Source: Natronobiforma cellulositropha (GTDB taxonomy: Archaea > Halobacteriota > Halobacteria > Halobacteriales > Natrialbaceae). Taken from it: 64,000 nt of DNA. Shown here piece by piece: positions 1 through 7,386 of this stretch. The notes beneath the pieces were generated by a model that saw nothing but the letters and a program-made list of their open reading frames with translations, searched no databases and was not told where the DNA came from. Position 1 is the first letter of the stretch; the number at the start of each line of letters is the position of its first letter. The stretch is taken from NCBI RefSeq assembly GCF_025629245.1, contig NZ_JANZXN010000010.1, positions 1 through 64,000 of the forward strand. Direction: 5' to 3'. A program made the translations under genes and the position numbers.

Positions 1-282
1 CAGAGCGAGGAGGGTCGCCGCAATCCGGTCGGGATTTCTGTTCGCTGGAAGCGTCTGATAGCCACGCTCGCGATAGACGGTGTACTTCGCGAAGAGGCGA
101 GCCTCTGCAACCAGTTCGTGTTCATCAGTCGATCGTTCATCAGGATTGGATGGATATTCATCCTGGGAGTGTCCTTGGATACTTCCGTTGTGGCCCACAG
201 CAATTCGGTGCTCTACCTCATTGTTGTCGACTACACGGACACCTACCCACTTGGACTCCTCTTCGATTACGGTACCAATCAT
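1..282 (-). CDS. DUF4157-partner family protein, copy 4 (3' end outside window)
   Basis: Reading leftwards from the ATG at 282-280 gives an open frame to the window edge, about 94 residues. It begins [20 protein letters not shown] and continues with [10 protein letters not shown] and NPDRIAA. This is the conserved N-terminus of the partner genes at 1062-2057, 2802-3716 and 21171-22148. The start overlaps the stop of the upstream DUF4157 gene as ATGA, so translation is probably coupled. The family is not recognised and no function can be assigned. Its variable middle and conserved C-terminus lie beyond the window, so it may or may not be intact. Confidence 0.75.
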   Translation of the reverse strand, partial: MIGTVIEEESKWVGVRVVDNNEVEHRIAVGHNGSIQGHSQDEYPSNPDERSTDEHELVAEARLFAKYTVYRERGYQTLPANRNPDRIAATLLAL

Positions 283-1058
283 TTGTTCTCTCCCGGGTAC
301 TCTCCTGGTTCGTCTTCATCACTGCGCACATACTCAACTGCACCAGCCCACGCCTCAGCGAGCTGTTTGTATCCAACGTCGACCAGCAAGTCGTACACTT
401 GACCTGCACTCGAGCTGCTGAGCGAGCGGATTGGTTCGGCTCCGACGCGCTTGATGACCGCCGCCGCCCCAACGTGTGCACCAGCGGCGACTTCCGTCTG
501 ACCCGTTGTTGCCCAAATTGGACCGCTCACACCGACGAGTGCCAACAGGTTTGCCGCTGCCCCGACGACCGTATCACTCTCCGCCCGGTCCTCGACCATG
601 TCACGACCACTATCTCGAACCGCCTCTCGAGGGTCGAGGCGCTCGAGCAGTGCCCCGAGGGTACTGTCGTCGGCTGTCGTTCCGTCGAACTCCCCGTCTT
701 CGAAGGCGTCGAGCGTCGACTGTTGTGGGCCGTCGTCACCGATCGACAAACGCTGCACGTGAACGTCCATCCCCAGGCGGTGGGCGACTACCGGTTCCTC
801 CTCGAGTGCCTTCCTCGCCACCTCATCCGCTTCGCGCTCGAGTTCGGGATCGGGGTCGATCACCAGCGAACTCCCCTCCTGGGGCAGCATACTGATCTGA
901 CCGCCAGTCTGCTGTCGCACGTGAGCCAGCTCGTGCGCGAGCAGATATTTCCCTTCCGGACTCTCCGGATCGTACTCGCCACGGTTGAACACCACGTGAT
1001 TCCCCGTCGTGAAGGCACGCGCCTCGAGCGACCGCCGTTGCTGTGAGATCGTGGACAC
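279..1058 (-). CDS. N-terminally trimmed DUF4157 (HExxH) protein, tail variant 3
   Basis: A 259-residue protein with a GTG start at 1058. It enters the family abruptly: after eight unrelated residues it joins the shared core at [14 protein letters not shown] and keeps [15 protein letters not shown] and [10 protein letters not shown], i.e. a HExxH zinc site with a downstream acidic helix. It lacks both the 135-residue leader and the first part of the DUF4157 domain present at 3713-4831. From MDVHVQR onward the tail is unlike its paralogues: an acidic stretch, then an Ala/Gly-rich segment with [10 protein letters not shown], ending in an acidic tract. It has no promoter of its own; the GTG lies 3 bp after the preceding partner gene, and its stop overlaps the next. 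It is probably a swappable tail cassette rather than an independent enzyme. It could be expressed from the operon or be silent; the sequence does not say which. Confidence 0.8.
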   Translation of the reverse strand: MSTISQQRRSLEARAFTTGNHVVFNRGEYDPESPEGKYLLAHELAHVRQQTGGQISMLPQEGSSLVIDPDPELEREADEVARKALEEEPVVAHRLGMDVHVQRLSIGDDGPQQSTLDAFEDGEFDGTTADDSTLGALLERLDPREAVRDSGRDMVEDRAESDTVVGAAANLLALVGVSGPIWATTGQTEVAAGAHVGAAAVIKRVGAEPIRSLSSSSAGQVYDLLVDVGYKQLAEAWAGAVEYVRSDEDEPGEYPGENK

Positions 1059-1061
1059 TGG

Positions 1062-2057
1062 TCACGCACCGTTTGCAAAGGCAGGCAGGTCGTAGACGCC
1101 CTCGGGTGTGTGTTCTTCGTACCAGGTTCCGATGGTCGCGTTCGGATCGTGATAGCGGTCGTAGAAGTCGTAGTGTTCGTACCAGGTTGTGAACTCGTGG
1201 ATACCGTGACCCTGCAGCCGAAACGCCATCGGTGGGGCGATGCCCATCCCGAGATAGCAATCACGAACCTGGCAGCACAGGACTCGAACCAACTGTGCAC
1301 GAAACTCCTCGAGCGAGTCTGGATTGTAGGGTAAGAGATCGATTCGTGCATCTGGGTCACGCTCGAGCGAGGGCTGATCACCCCACTCGGTGTGGTAGAC
1401 GCCCGCGAGGTCGTCCCAGTGGACGTGAACCCCGGAGACGGCTTCGATCCAGTCACTTGCAGGGCGCTCGAGAACGAGTTCGAGCGCTTCGTGTTCGCAC
1501 ACGCCACTGAGAATCGACTCCAGTGAGCGCTCGACCTCGCCACGCCGGGCTGCCTGTACGAACGCGGCAGCATCGGGATCGCTGACGGCGTTTGCGAGAC
1601 TTGCCAGTGTCCCATCTGTGAATCCAAGATACACGTCCGTTCGGTAGGTGACGTGAGTCGGGCGTGCGCCGTCTGGGAGCGCAACGGGTGGTTCGGTGTC
1701 GCCGTAGTGGCTGGCGACCTGGAGGTAAAGATCTGTGAAGTGCTCTTCGATGGCGTCCTTCTCGAGTGCAGCGAGGACGAGCGCCACCGCAGCGATGCGG
1801 TGGGGGTTCTCGTTGAGCGAGAGGGTGTCGTAGCCACGTTCACGGTAGACCCAGTACTTCGCGAAGCGCCGGGCCTGATTGATCGGTTCGACTTCGTCGA
1901 TCATCGAGCGCTTGGCAGGGTCATCCGGATAGCCATCCTGTTTGTGAGCCGTTATCTCCCCACTACGAGTTATATCCATCACGTGTTCTGAACCGTTATT
2001 ATCTCGGAGATTGACTCCGATCAAATCGGGAGTCTCTCCAGTGATTACGGCTTTCAT
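1062..2057 (-). CDS. DUF4157-partner family protein, copy 3 (331 aa)
   Basis: The gene sits between two DUF4157 genes, starting 1 bp after one stop and ending 3 bp before the next start. About 95 N-terminal residues (DNNGSEHVMDI, INQARRFAKYWVYRERGYDT, NPHRIAAVAL) and about 90 C-terminal residues (CQVRDCYLGMGIAPP, WYEHYDFYDRYHDPNATIGT) match the other copies, while residues of roughly 100-240 do not align. There is no signal peptide or membrane segment, and the protein is acidic and soluble. The family is not recognised. Its fixed position after each DUF4157 gene suggests a cognate partner: immunity protein, chaperone or loading adaptor. This is inference from gene order only. Confidence 0.85.
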   Translation of the reverse strand: MKAVITGETPDLIGVNLRDNNGSEHVMDITRSGEITAHKQDGYPDDPAKRSMIDEVEPINQARRFAKYWVYRERGYDTLSLNENPHRIAAVALVLAALEKDAIEEHFTDLYLQVASHYGDTEPPVALPDGARPTHVTYRTDVYLGFTDGTLASLANAVSDPDAAAFVQAARRGEVERSLESILSGVCEHEALELVLERPASDWIEAVSGVHVHWDDLAGVYHTEWGDQPSLERDPDARIDLLPYNPDSLEEFRAQLVRVLCCQVRDCYLGMGIAPPMAFRLQGHGIHEFTTWYEHYDFYDRYHDPNATIGTWYEEHTPEGVYDLPAFANGA

Positions 2058-2058
2058 T

Positions 2059-2805
2059 TCACACTTGACCTCCCTGCCCGACTACTGGCTCAGTTCCTGT
2101 CTCGATGTTCCCGACCATCGAGGCGGCCCGCCTGGCAGTCTGTTCGACCCACTCTTCAGGTGGATCGATCTGTCGAAGCCTGGCTTGCAACTGCTGTGGT
2201 GCGAACTTCTGATCGACGTACTGATCCAGCATCGGACCAATGACGGGGAGGAGCGAAGTGAACCCCGCAGCGGCGACTTTGCTGTGATCGACATCGCCAA
2301 ACTCGAGGTCGCCCGTGGCTTCCTCGACTTCCTCGAGGCCGACGTTGCCTTTGAGTACCTCGCGGCGACTCACTTCCGGCGTACGCTGGATCGAGACATC
2401 GAGCCCGAGACGGTGGGCGACGATCGGATCCTCTCCCTCGAGCGCCATCCTTGCTACTTCATCCGCCTCACGCTCGAGTTCGGGGTCGGGATCGATGACC
2501 AGTGAACTTCCCTCCTGGGGGAGCATACTAATGGCACCGCCAGTTTGCTGTCGCACGTGAGCCAACTCGTGCGCGAGCAGGTACTTCCCCTCCGCGCTCC
2601 CGGGGTCGTACTCCCCGCGGTTGAACACCACGTGGTTACCGGTGGTGAACGCACGCGCCTCGAGCGCGCTCGCCGCTTTCGCGGCCTCTGGCCCCGTGTG
2701 TAGCTGTACGTCCGAAAACGAGTCGCCCATGCGTGCTTCCATCTCCTCGCGGACGGGCCCCTCGAGCGGCGTTCCGTGCTGTCCTCCGATCACGGCTCTG
2801 GTCAC
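2059..2805 (-). CDS. DUF4157 (HExxH) protein without leader, tail variant 2
   Basis: A 248-residue protein. The GTG at 2805 overlaps the TGA of the upstream partner gene (GTGA). It starts at the DUF4157 boundary: PLEGPVREEMEARMGDSFSD matches the region after the leader in the full-length copy, and the whole core follows, including [15 protein letters not shown] and the [11 protein letters not shown] helix. The tail after HRLGLDVSIQR is specific to this copy, with a hydrophobic segment FTSLLPVIGPML and a charged amphipathic stretch. It is therefore trimmed to core plus tail, resembling the orphan C-terminal modules of other polymorphic effector loci. HExxH with a downstream Glu would fit a zinc peptidase fold; catalysis has not been shown from sequence. 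Confidence 0.85.
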   Translation of the reverse strand: MTRAVIGGQHGTPLEGPVREEMEARMGDSFSDVQLHTGPEAAKAASALEARAFTTGNHVVFNRGEYDPGSAEGKYLLAHELAHVRQQTGGAISMLPQEGSSLVIDPDPELEREADEVARMALEGEDPIVAHRLGLDVSIQRTPEVSRREVLKGNVGLEEVEEATGDLEFGDVDHSKVAAAGFTSLLPVIGPMLDQYVDQKFAPQQLQARLRQIDPPEEWVEQTARRAASMVGNIETGTEPVVGQGGQV

Positions 2806-3716
2806 TCGAGGGGGAAGTGCCCCTGAGGTGTGGTGGCTTCTTGCCAGTCGGTGATGGTGGCGTTGCGCTGGTGATACGGCTGGTACATCGAGTCGAGTTT
2901 CTGATAGCGGATGTAGTACTCGTACGTTCCGAAACCCTGGACGCGCATCTCTTCCGGTGGCGCAATACCCATCCCAATGTAACAGTCACGTGCCTGGCAC
3001 GCCAGGTTGTGTACCAGCGCATCCCGGAACGAGTCGAGCGAGTCGGGAACGAACGGCCGAGACTCGAACCGGACCGTCGGATCGCGCTCGAGTGCTGGTT
3101 CGTCGTGCCTGGCGACGTGTTCGGTTGCACTCCAGTCGAGCCAGCGGATGTGGACGCCAGAGACGGCCACTACCGCCCGGTCGGCGACGCTCGCGGGGTC
3201 CACGTCGGTCACAGAGTCGGTAACTGGCTGGTAGACACCATCGCGCCACTCGAACTGCTCGAACTCTTCGAGTGCCGTTCCGAGGTAGAGATCCTTCTGA
3301 TAGAAGAGGTAATCGCGTTCCTCGACTGCCGCTGGAATCTCGACCGCTGGCGCTGTGTGGCCACCGTGGCTGCGCAACTGCTGGTAGTAATCCCCGAAGT
3401 ACGCCTCGATGCGCTCGAGCGAGAGTTGCCCGACGACCAGCGCCGCCGCCGTCAGGTTGTCGGGATGCTCGAGTGCTGGGAGTGTGTCGTAGCCGCGTTC
3501 GCGGTAGACGTGGTAGCGAGCGAACCGGCGGGCCTGCTCAACGTGTTCGTTTTCCTCGTCGGTACGCTCGGACGGATCGTCCGAGTAACCATTTTGTGAA
3601 TGGCCTGTGATTCCACCCTCTTTTTTGACTGCAATTTTATGTTGAACATTGTTGTTGTCGATCACCCGAAGACCGACCCACTCGTCTGTTTCTTCAATAA
3701 ACTCTGCCTTCATCAT
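2802..3716 (-). CDS. DUF4157-partner family protein, copy 2 (304 aa)
   Basis: The ATG at 3716 lies inside the end of the full-length DUF4157 gene (overlap 3713-3716), and its stop overlaps the start of the next DUF4157 gene. The N-terminus (DNNNVQHKIAVKKEGGITGH, EQARRFARYHVYRERGYDTL) and C-terminus (CQARDCYIGMGIAPPEEMRV, YQPYHQRNATITDW) are the family's conserved ends; the middle, around PAAVEERDYLFYQKDLYLGT, is shorter and largely its own. There is no recognised fold. It is the partner of tail variant 1 by position. Confidence 0.85.
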   Translation of the reverse strand: MMKAEFIEETDEWVGLRVIDNNNVQHKIAVKKEGGITGHSQNGYSDDPSERTDEENEHVEQARRFARYHVYRERGYDTLPALEHPDNLTAAALVVGQLSLERIEAYFGDYYQQLRSHGGHTAPAVEIPAAVEERDYLFYQKDLYLGTALEEFEQFEWRDGVYQPVTDSVTDVDPASVADRAVVAVSGVHIRWLDWSATEHVARHDEPALERDPTVRFESRPFVPDSLDSFRDALVHNLACQARDCYIGMGIAPPEEMRVQGFGTYEYYIRYQKLDSMYQPYHQRNATITDWQEATTPQGHFPLE

Positions 3717-4831
3717 GCGTCACCGGGGTAATCCCCAGTCTCAGCTCCACCAAGCTCGAGTCGGTCGAGGACTGCTCCGGCGATGGCGTCGGTCCAGGAG
3801 GGTGGTGGTGGGTGTTCATCGAGGTCGTTGATCAGTTCCCTGGTACCGCCGAGTTGACTGTGTAACTCTTCAGACATGGCGTTTGCCTCGGCGATGCCGG
3901 GAATGCGTTGCTGTGCGAACTGCATGACACCTGCTTTCAGGACCGACGAGACGCTCACCTCGGGAATGTCCTCCTCGTCTGCATCGGTGATACCCCCACC
4001 AAACACGAACTCACGTCGGCCAATATCTGACGAGCGCTGGATGGCCACATCCATTCCCAGGCGGTGGGCGACGATCGGATCACCCTCGAGCGCCATCCTT
4101 GCTACTTCATCCGCCTCACGCTCGAGTTCGGGGTCGGGATCGATGACCAGTGAACTTCCCTCCTGGGGGAGCATACTAATGGCACCGCCAGTTTGCTGTC
4201 GCACGTGGGCCAACTCGTGCGCGAGCAGGTACTTCCCCTCCGCGCTCCCGGGGTCGTACTCCCCGCGGTTGAACACCACGTGGTTCCCGGTGGTGAACGC
4301 GCGTGCTTCGAGTGCACTCGCCGCCTTCGCGGCATCCGGCCCCGTGTGAAGCTGCACATCACTGAAGGAGTCGCCCATCCGCTGCTCCATTTCTTCACGA
4401 ACGGATCCCTCGAGCGGCCGCCCCGGCTGGGAAATCACCCGCCGAACCACCTCTGGTGTGGCTGTCTCACCCGCGAGATCACTCTCCGCTTGCGCCTCGA
4501 CCGACCGCATCGCGCTCTCGGTGTCGAGTTCGACACCCGCTTTCCAGGAGCTACGCACTCGAGCGACGCGGACCTGCTCGCCCGTCGGCGTGTTACACCC
4601 TTCGGGCAACTCACCGCGTTCGCCCCACCGTTGGACCTGCTCGAACCCGCGCGTCTGGATTAGCTGGTCGAGTTGGGCCGCCTGCTCGGGAGACGGTCGC
4701 AGTACGCTCGAGAGGTACTGGTGTGGGCGAGTTCCGCCCTGTGTCTGGACTTGCGCTCGAGCGCGCCGTGTTCGTTCGTTCTGCTCACTGTCGTCGTTCG
4801 ACCGGCCACGCCGATCCCGGTCGAAACTCAC
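3713..4831 (-). CDS. Full-length DUF4157 (HExxH) protein, tail variant 1
   Basis: A 372-residue protein and first gene of the array. The GTG start at 4831 is chosen because the second locus has the same start context and both have a TATA-like box about 30 bp upstream. Residues 1-135 are an Arg/Glu/Gln-rich leader shared with the gene at 22150-23490. Residues about 136-260 are DUF4157 with H205-E206-x-x-H209 and the ELEREAD helix near 235-241. The tail, about 265-372, begins SSDIGRREFVFGGGI and contains an amphipathic stretch VSSVLKAGVMQFAQQRIPGI. DUF4157 is established as a common domain of proteins encoded with extracellular contractile injection systems. The leader could be a loading signal and the tail the payload; both are inference. 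Confidence 0.88.
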   Translation of the reverse strand: MSFDRDRRGRSNDDSEQNERTRRARAQVQTQGGTRPHQYLSSVLRPSPEQAAQLDQLIQTRGFEQVQRWGERGELPEGCNTPTGEQVRVARVRSSWKAGVELDTESAMRSVEAQAESDLAGETATPEVVRRVISQPGRPLEGSVREEMEQRMGDSFSDVQLHTGPDAAKAASALEARAFTTGNHVVFNRGEYDPGSAEGKYLLAHELAHVRQQTGGAISMLPQEGSSLVIDPDPELEREADEVARMALEGDPIVAHRLGMDVAIQRSSDIGRREFVFGGGITDADEEDIPEVSVSSVLKAGVMQFAQQRIPGIAEANAMSEELHSQLGGTRELINDLDEHPPPPSWTDAIAGAVLDRLELGGAETGDYPGDA

Positions 4832-4860
4832 ACGTCACACCTCGTGTATCGTCGCATTGG

Positions 4861-4867
4861 TAATTAT
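4861..4867 (-). promoter_or_regulatory. TATA-like box of the DUF4157 array
   Basis: Read on the minus strand, GATAATTACCAATG is found here and again at 23513-23526 before the second full-length DUF4157 gene. In both cases the A/T core is about 30 bp upstream of the GTG start. That spacing suits a leaderless haloarchaeal transcript and supports the chosen starts. Confidence 0.6.
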
Positions 4868-4974
4868 CGAAGCGTTACTGTTCGGTCCTCTTAGCTGTTG
4901 GTGTTCGGACACCACCGGTGGATACCTACCTCCTGATCCGGATCTCGTTGGCGGTAGGTCCGTCACCAACACGC

Positions 4975-4986
4975 ATTTCCAGAAAT
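4975..4986. promoter_or_regulatory. Shared inverted repeat upstream of a DUF4157 locus
   Basis: ATTTC-CA-GAAAT is a 5+5 bp inverted repeat 144 bp upstream of the GTG at 4831. The identical 12 bases occur 136 bp upstream of the other full-length DUF4157 gene, although most sequence between the repeat and the TATA box differs. Candidate operator or activator site for both loci. Confidence 0.45.
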
Positions 4987-5026
4987 TGGCCGTGGCGGCC
5001 GTGGTGAATCGTCACCCGGCGGTAAT

Positions 5027-5195
5027 TCACTGTTCGATGGCATACGTGATGTTGTAGACGGCATACATCAGGACAATTTCACGGAACGCTCGATACCAAG
5101 AGTATGCCCGCACGGCCCTGTCGAGCGTGCGCTTGACCACCGAGAAGACGGTCTCAGACAGTGCTCACTAGCTGTAGAGCGCCTCACCGATGCTC
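5027..5195 (-). pseudogene. Remnant of an ISH/IS5-type transposase C-terminus
   Basis: The minus strand reads SETVFSVVKRTLDRAVRAY, then SWYRAFREIVLMYAVYNI and a stop at 5027-5029. This is the typical end of haloarchaeal IS5-like DDE transposases, with the catalytic-region Glu in ETVFS. Upstream in the same frame there are several stops and no open frame, so only the tail remains. No terminal inverted repeats were seen. It sits directly upstream of the DUF4157 array and marks past insertion-sequence activity there. Confidence 0.7.
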
Positions 5196-5318
5196 GGTCA
5201 GTAGCTCACACTCTTCCCGGTGAAGCGGGGGGTTTTGGACGTGACCTATTCACCATTACCTGCTTCAACTCTCTCGTTCTGACGGTCCAACTCAACGCTA
5301 TCTAGCGCTTCGCCAAAG

Positions 5319-5340
5319 CCGAAAACAGTGAAAACGAACG
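5319..5340 (-). terminator. Possible T-rich terminator after the thermosome gene
   Basis: On the minus strand, about 75-100 bp after the thermosome stop, two T-runs occur close together (CGTTCGTTTTCACTGTTTTC). T-rich tracts act as archaeal terminators. The rest of 5196-5416 shows nothing recognisable. Confidence 0.35.
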
Positions 5341-5416
5341 AATGGGGGCCGACAGGTGGTGGTTTCCGGTGCGGAGTGGGTCGGTGGTCGGCTGTGAGTG
5401 GTCTAGGTGACCGTCG

Positions 5417-7081
5417 TCACATCATGCCGCCCATGCCGCCGCCCATGCCGCCCATGCCGCCGGGACCGCCTGGGGGCATCTCCTCGTCCTCGCCGTCGGT
5501 CGAGAGGTCGCCCGCGGCGATGATGTCGTCGATCTTGAGCACGAGGTTCGCGGCCTCGGTGGCGGAGGTCACGGCCTGCTCTTTGGCGTGTGCGGGTTCG
5601 ACGATGCCCGACTCGAAGGTGTCCTCGACGTCGCCGGTCCAGGCGTTGAGACCGGCGCGGATCTCGCCGTCGTCGTGGGCTGCACGGAGGTCGACGAGAA
5701 TGTCGATGCTGTCGAGACCGGCGTTCTCGGCGAGCACGCGCGGGACGAGTTCGAGCGAGTCGGCGAACGCCTCGACGGCCAGCTGTTCGCGCCCGGAGAC
5801 GGAGTCGGCGTAGTCGCGCAGGCGGCTGGCGAGTTCGACCTCGATCGCGCCGCCACCGGCGAGGACGCGGCCGTCGGCGACGGTCTGGGCGACGACGTCG
5901 AGGGCGTCGGTGACGCCGCGCTCGAGTTCGTCGACGACGTGTTCGGTCGAGCCACGGAGCAGGAGGGTGACGCCGTGGGAGTCGTCACCTTCGACGTAGA
6001 AGAGGTCGTCGTCGTCGTCGCGGGTGACCGAGCCCGAGCCGAGGTCGTCCTCGGTCGCGGCCTCGAGGTCGCCGACGACGGCGCCGTCGACGACTTCCGA
6101 GAGGAACTCGAGGTCGGACTTCTTGGTGCGGCGAACCGCGAGGATGCCCTCTTTGGCGAGGAAGTGCTGGGCGAGGTCGTCGATACCCTTCTGGCAGAAG
6201 ACGACGTTCGCGCCGGTGTCGACGATGTGGTCGACCTTGTCACGGAGCTGTTTCTCCTCGCGGTCTAAGAACTGCTGGAGCTGATCGGGGTCGGTGATCG
6301 ACACTTCGGTGTCGACGTCGGCCTCCTCGATCTCGATGGGGTCGTTGAGCAGGAGGATCGAGGCGTCCTCGACGTCGGTGGGCATGTTGTCGTGGACGGG
6401 GTCTTTGTCGACGATGCCGCCCTCGAGCAGTTCGGACTCGCCGACGGCGCGGCCGGACTGGGTCTCGATCTTGAGGAACTCGAGGTCGACGACGGAGTCG
6501 CCGTCGTCGGTTTCGACGGTGACCGCGCCGACGGCGTCGACGATGAGCTGGCTGAGGTGTTCTTTGTTCACTTCAGCGCCTTTGCCGGTCATCGAGGTCT
6601 CGGCGGTCTTTCGCAGGAGACCTTCGTCCTCGGTGTCGATCTCTTCGGCGATGTCGTCGATCTCTTCGCGAGCCTGCTCTGCGGCCATGTGGAAGCCCTT
6701 GATGATGGCCGTTGGGTGGATGTCCTGCTCGAGCAGTTCCTCGGCGTTCTTGAGGAGTTCACCCGTGACGGCGACGGCGGTCGTGGTGCCGTCTCCGGCC
6801 TCGTCTTCCTGGGTCTCGGCGACCTCGATGATCATCTCGGCCGTCGGGTTGTCGATGTCCATCTCTTTGAGGATGGTGACCCCGTCGTTGGTGATGGTGA
6901 CCGACCCCATCGAGTCGACGAGCATCTTGTCCATCCCCTTGGGTCCGAGCGTGGAGCGAACGGCCTCCGCGACGGCGCGGGCGGCGCGGATGTTGTAGTC
7001 CTGCGCGTCGCGGTCTTTGACGCGCTGGGAGTCTTCGCTCATCACGATCATCGGCTGGCCCTGTTGCATTCGCTGGCTCAT
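5417..7081 (-). CDS. thsA: Thermosome subunit (group II chaperonin)
   Basis: A 554-residue subunit of the cytosolic double-ring ATP-dependent folding chaperonin. Visible landmarks are RSTLGPKGMDKMLVDSMG near the N-terminus, TNDGVTILKEMDIDNP, the nucleotide-binding EDEAGDGTTTAVAVTGELL, VFCQKGIDDLAQHFLAKEGI in the apical region, AGGGAIEVELASRLRDYA, and the acidic then Gly-Met-rich tail ending GGMGGGMGGMM. Length is normal. Haloarchaea usually carry two or three thermosome genes; this one resembles the main Cct1/ThsA type, but paralogue assignment is by memory of the family. It is monocistronic with a strong TATA box just upstream. Confidence 0.97.
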   Translation of the reverse strand: MSQRMQQGQPMIVMSEDSQRVKDRDAQDYNIRAARAVAEAVRSTLGPKGMDKMLVDSMGSVTITNDGVTILKEMDIDNPTAEMIIEVAETQEDEAGDGTTTAVAVTGELLKNAEELLEQDIHPTAIIKGFHMAAEQAREEIDDIAEEIDTEDEGLLRKTAETSMTGKGAEVNKEHLSQLIVDAVGAVTVETDDGDSVVDLEFLKIETQSGRAVGESELLEGGIVDKDPVHDNMPTDVEDASILLLNDPIEIEEADVDTEVSITDPDQLQQFLDREEKQLRDKVDHIVDTGANVVFCQKGIDDLAQHFLAKEGILAVRRTKKSDLEFLSEVVDGAVVGDLEAATEDDLGSGSVTRDDDDDLFYVEGDDSHGVTLLLRGSTEHVVDELERGVTDALDVVAQTVADGRVLAGGGAIEVELASRLRDYADSVSGREQLAVEAFADSLELVPRVLAENAGLDSIDILVDLRAAHDDGEIRAGLNAWTGDVEDTFESGIVEPAHAKEQAVTSATEAANLVLKIDDIIAAGDLSTDGEDEEMPPGGPGGMGGMGGGMGGMM

Positions 7082-7108
7082 AGTCAGACGAATCTATGAT
7101 TGTCCTTC

Positions 7109-7116
7109 TATATAAA
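7109..7116 (-). promoter_or_regulatory. TATA box of the thermosome gene
   Basis: TTTATATA read on the minus strand, about 28-35 bp before the ATG at 7081, the expected distance for a transcript with almost no leader. Confidence 0.7.
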
Positions 7117-7350
7117 TCATACGAACCTCGTCCGTCTTCGGCCGGCTCCCGGAATCTACGCTCGCTCGCAAAACCATCGGACTGCACGCGGTTCCTCCTC
7201 GATTCGTGGGAACTACTGTCACTCTTGAGGGGGCCGTTACGGATGGGTCGATGCCAGCATATATATCACCCTGCCGAGAACGCAGCCAACGATGTCTGTC
7301 GTATAATTCTCCGATGGCTATTTCCATTAATATTGCCGACCGGCCGCAAT

Positions 7351-7359
7351 CTTAATATC
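7351..7359 (+). promoter_or_regulatory. Probable TATA box of the giant sensor gene
   Basis: CTTAATATC lies 28-36 bp before the GTG at 7387, the most upstream start that fits. The interval 7117-7350 contains other A/T-rich patches (around 7259 and 7326) but no gene. Confidence 0.45.
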
Positions 7360-7386
7360 AAATCTTGATAGTTGTGAGGAGGGGGA

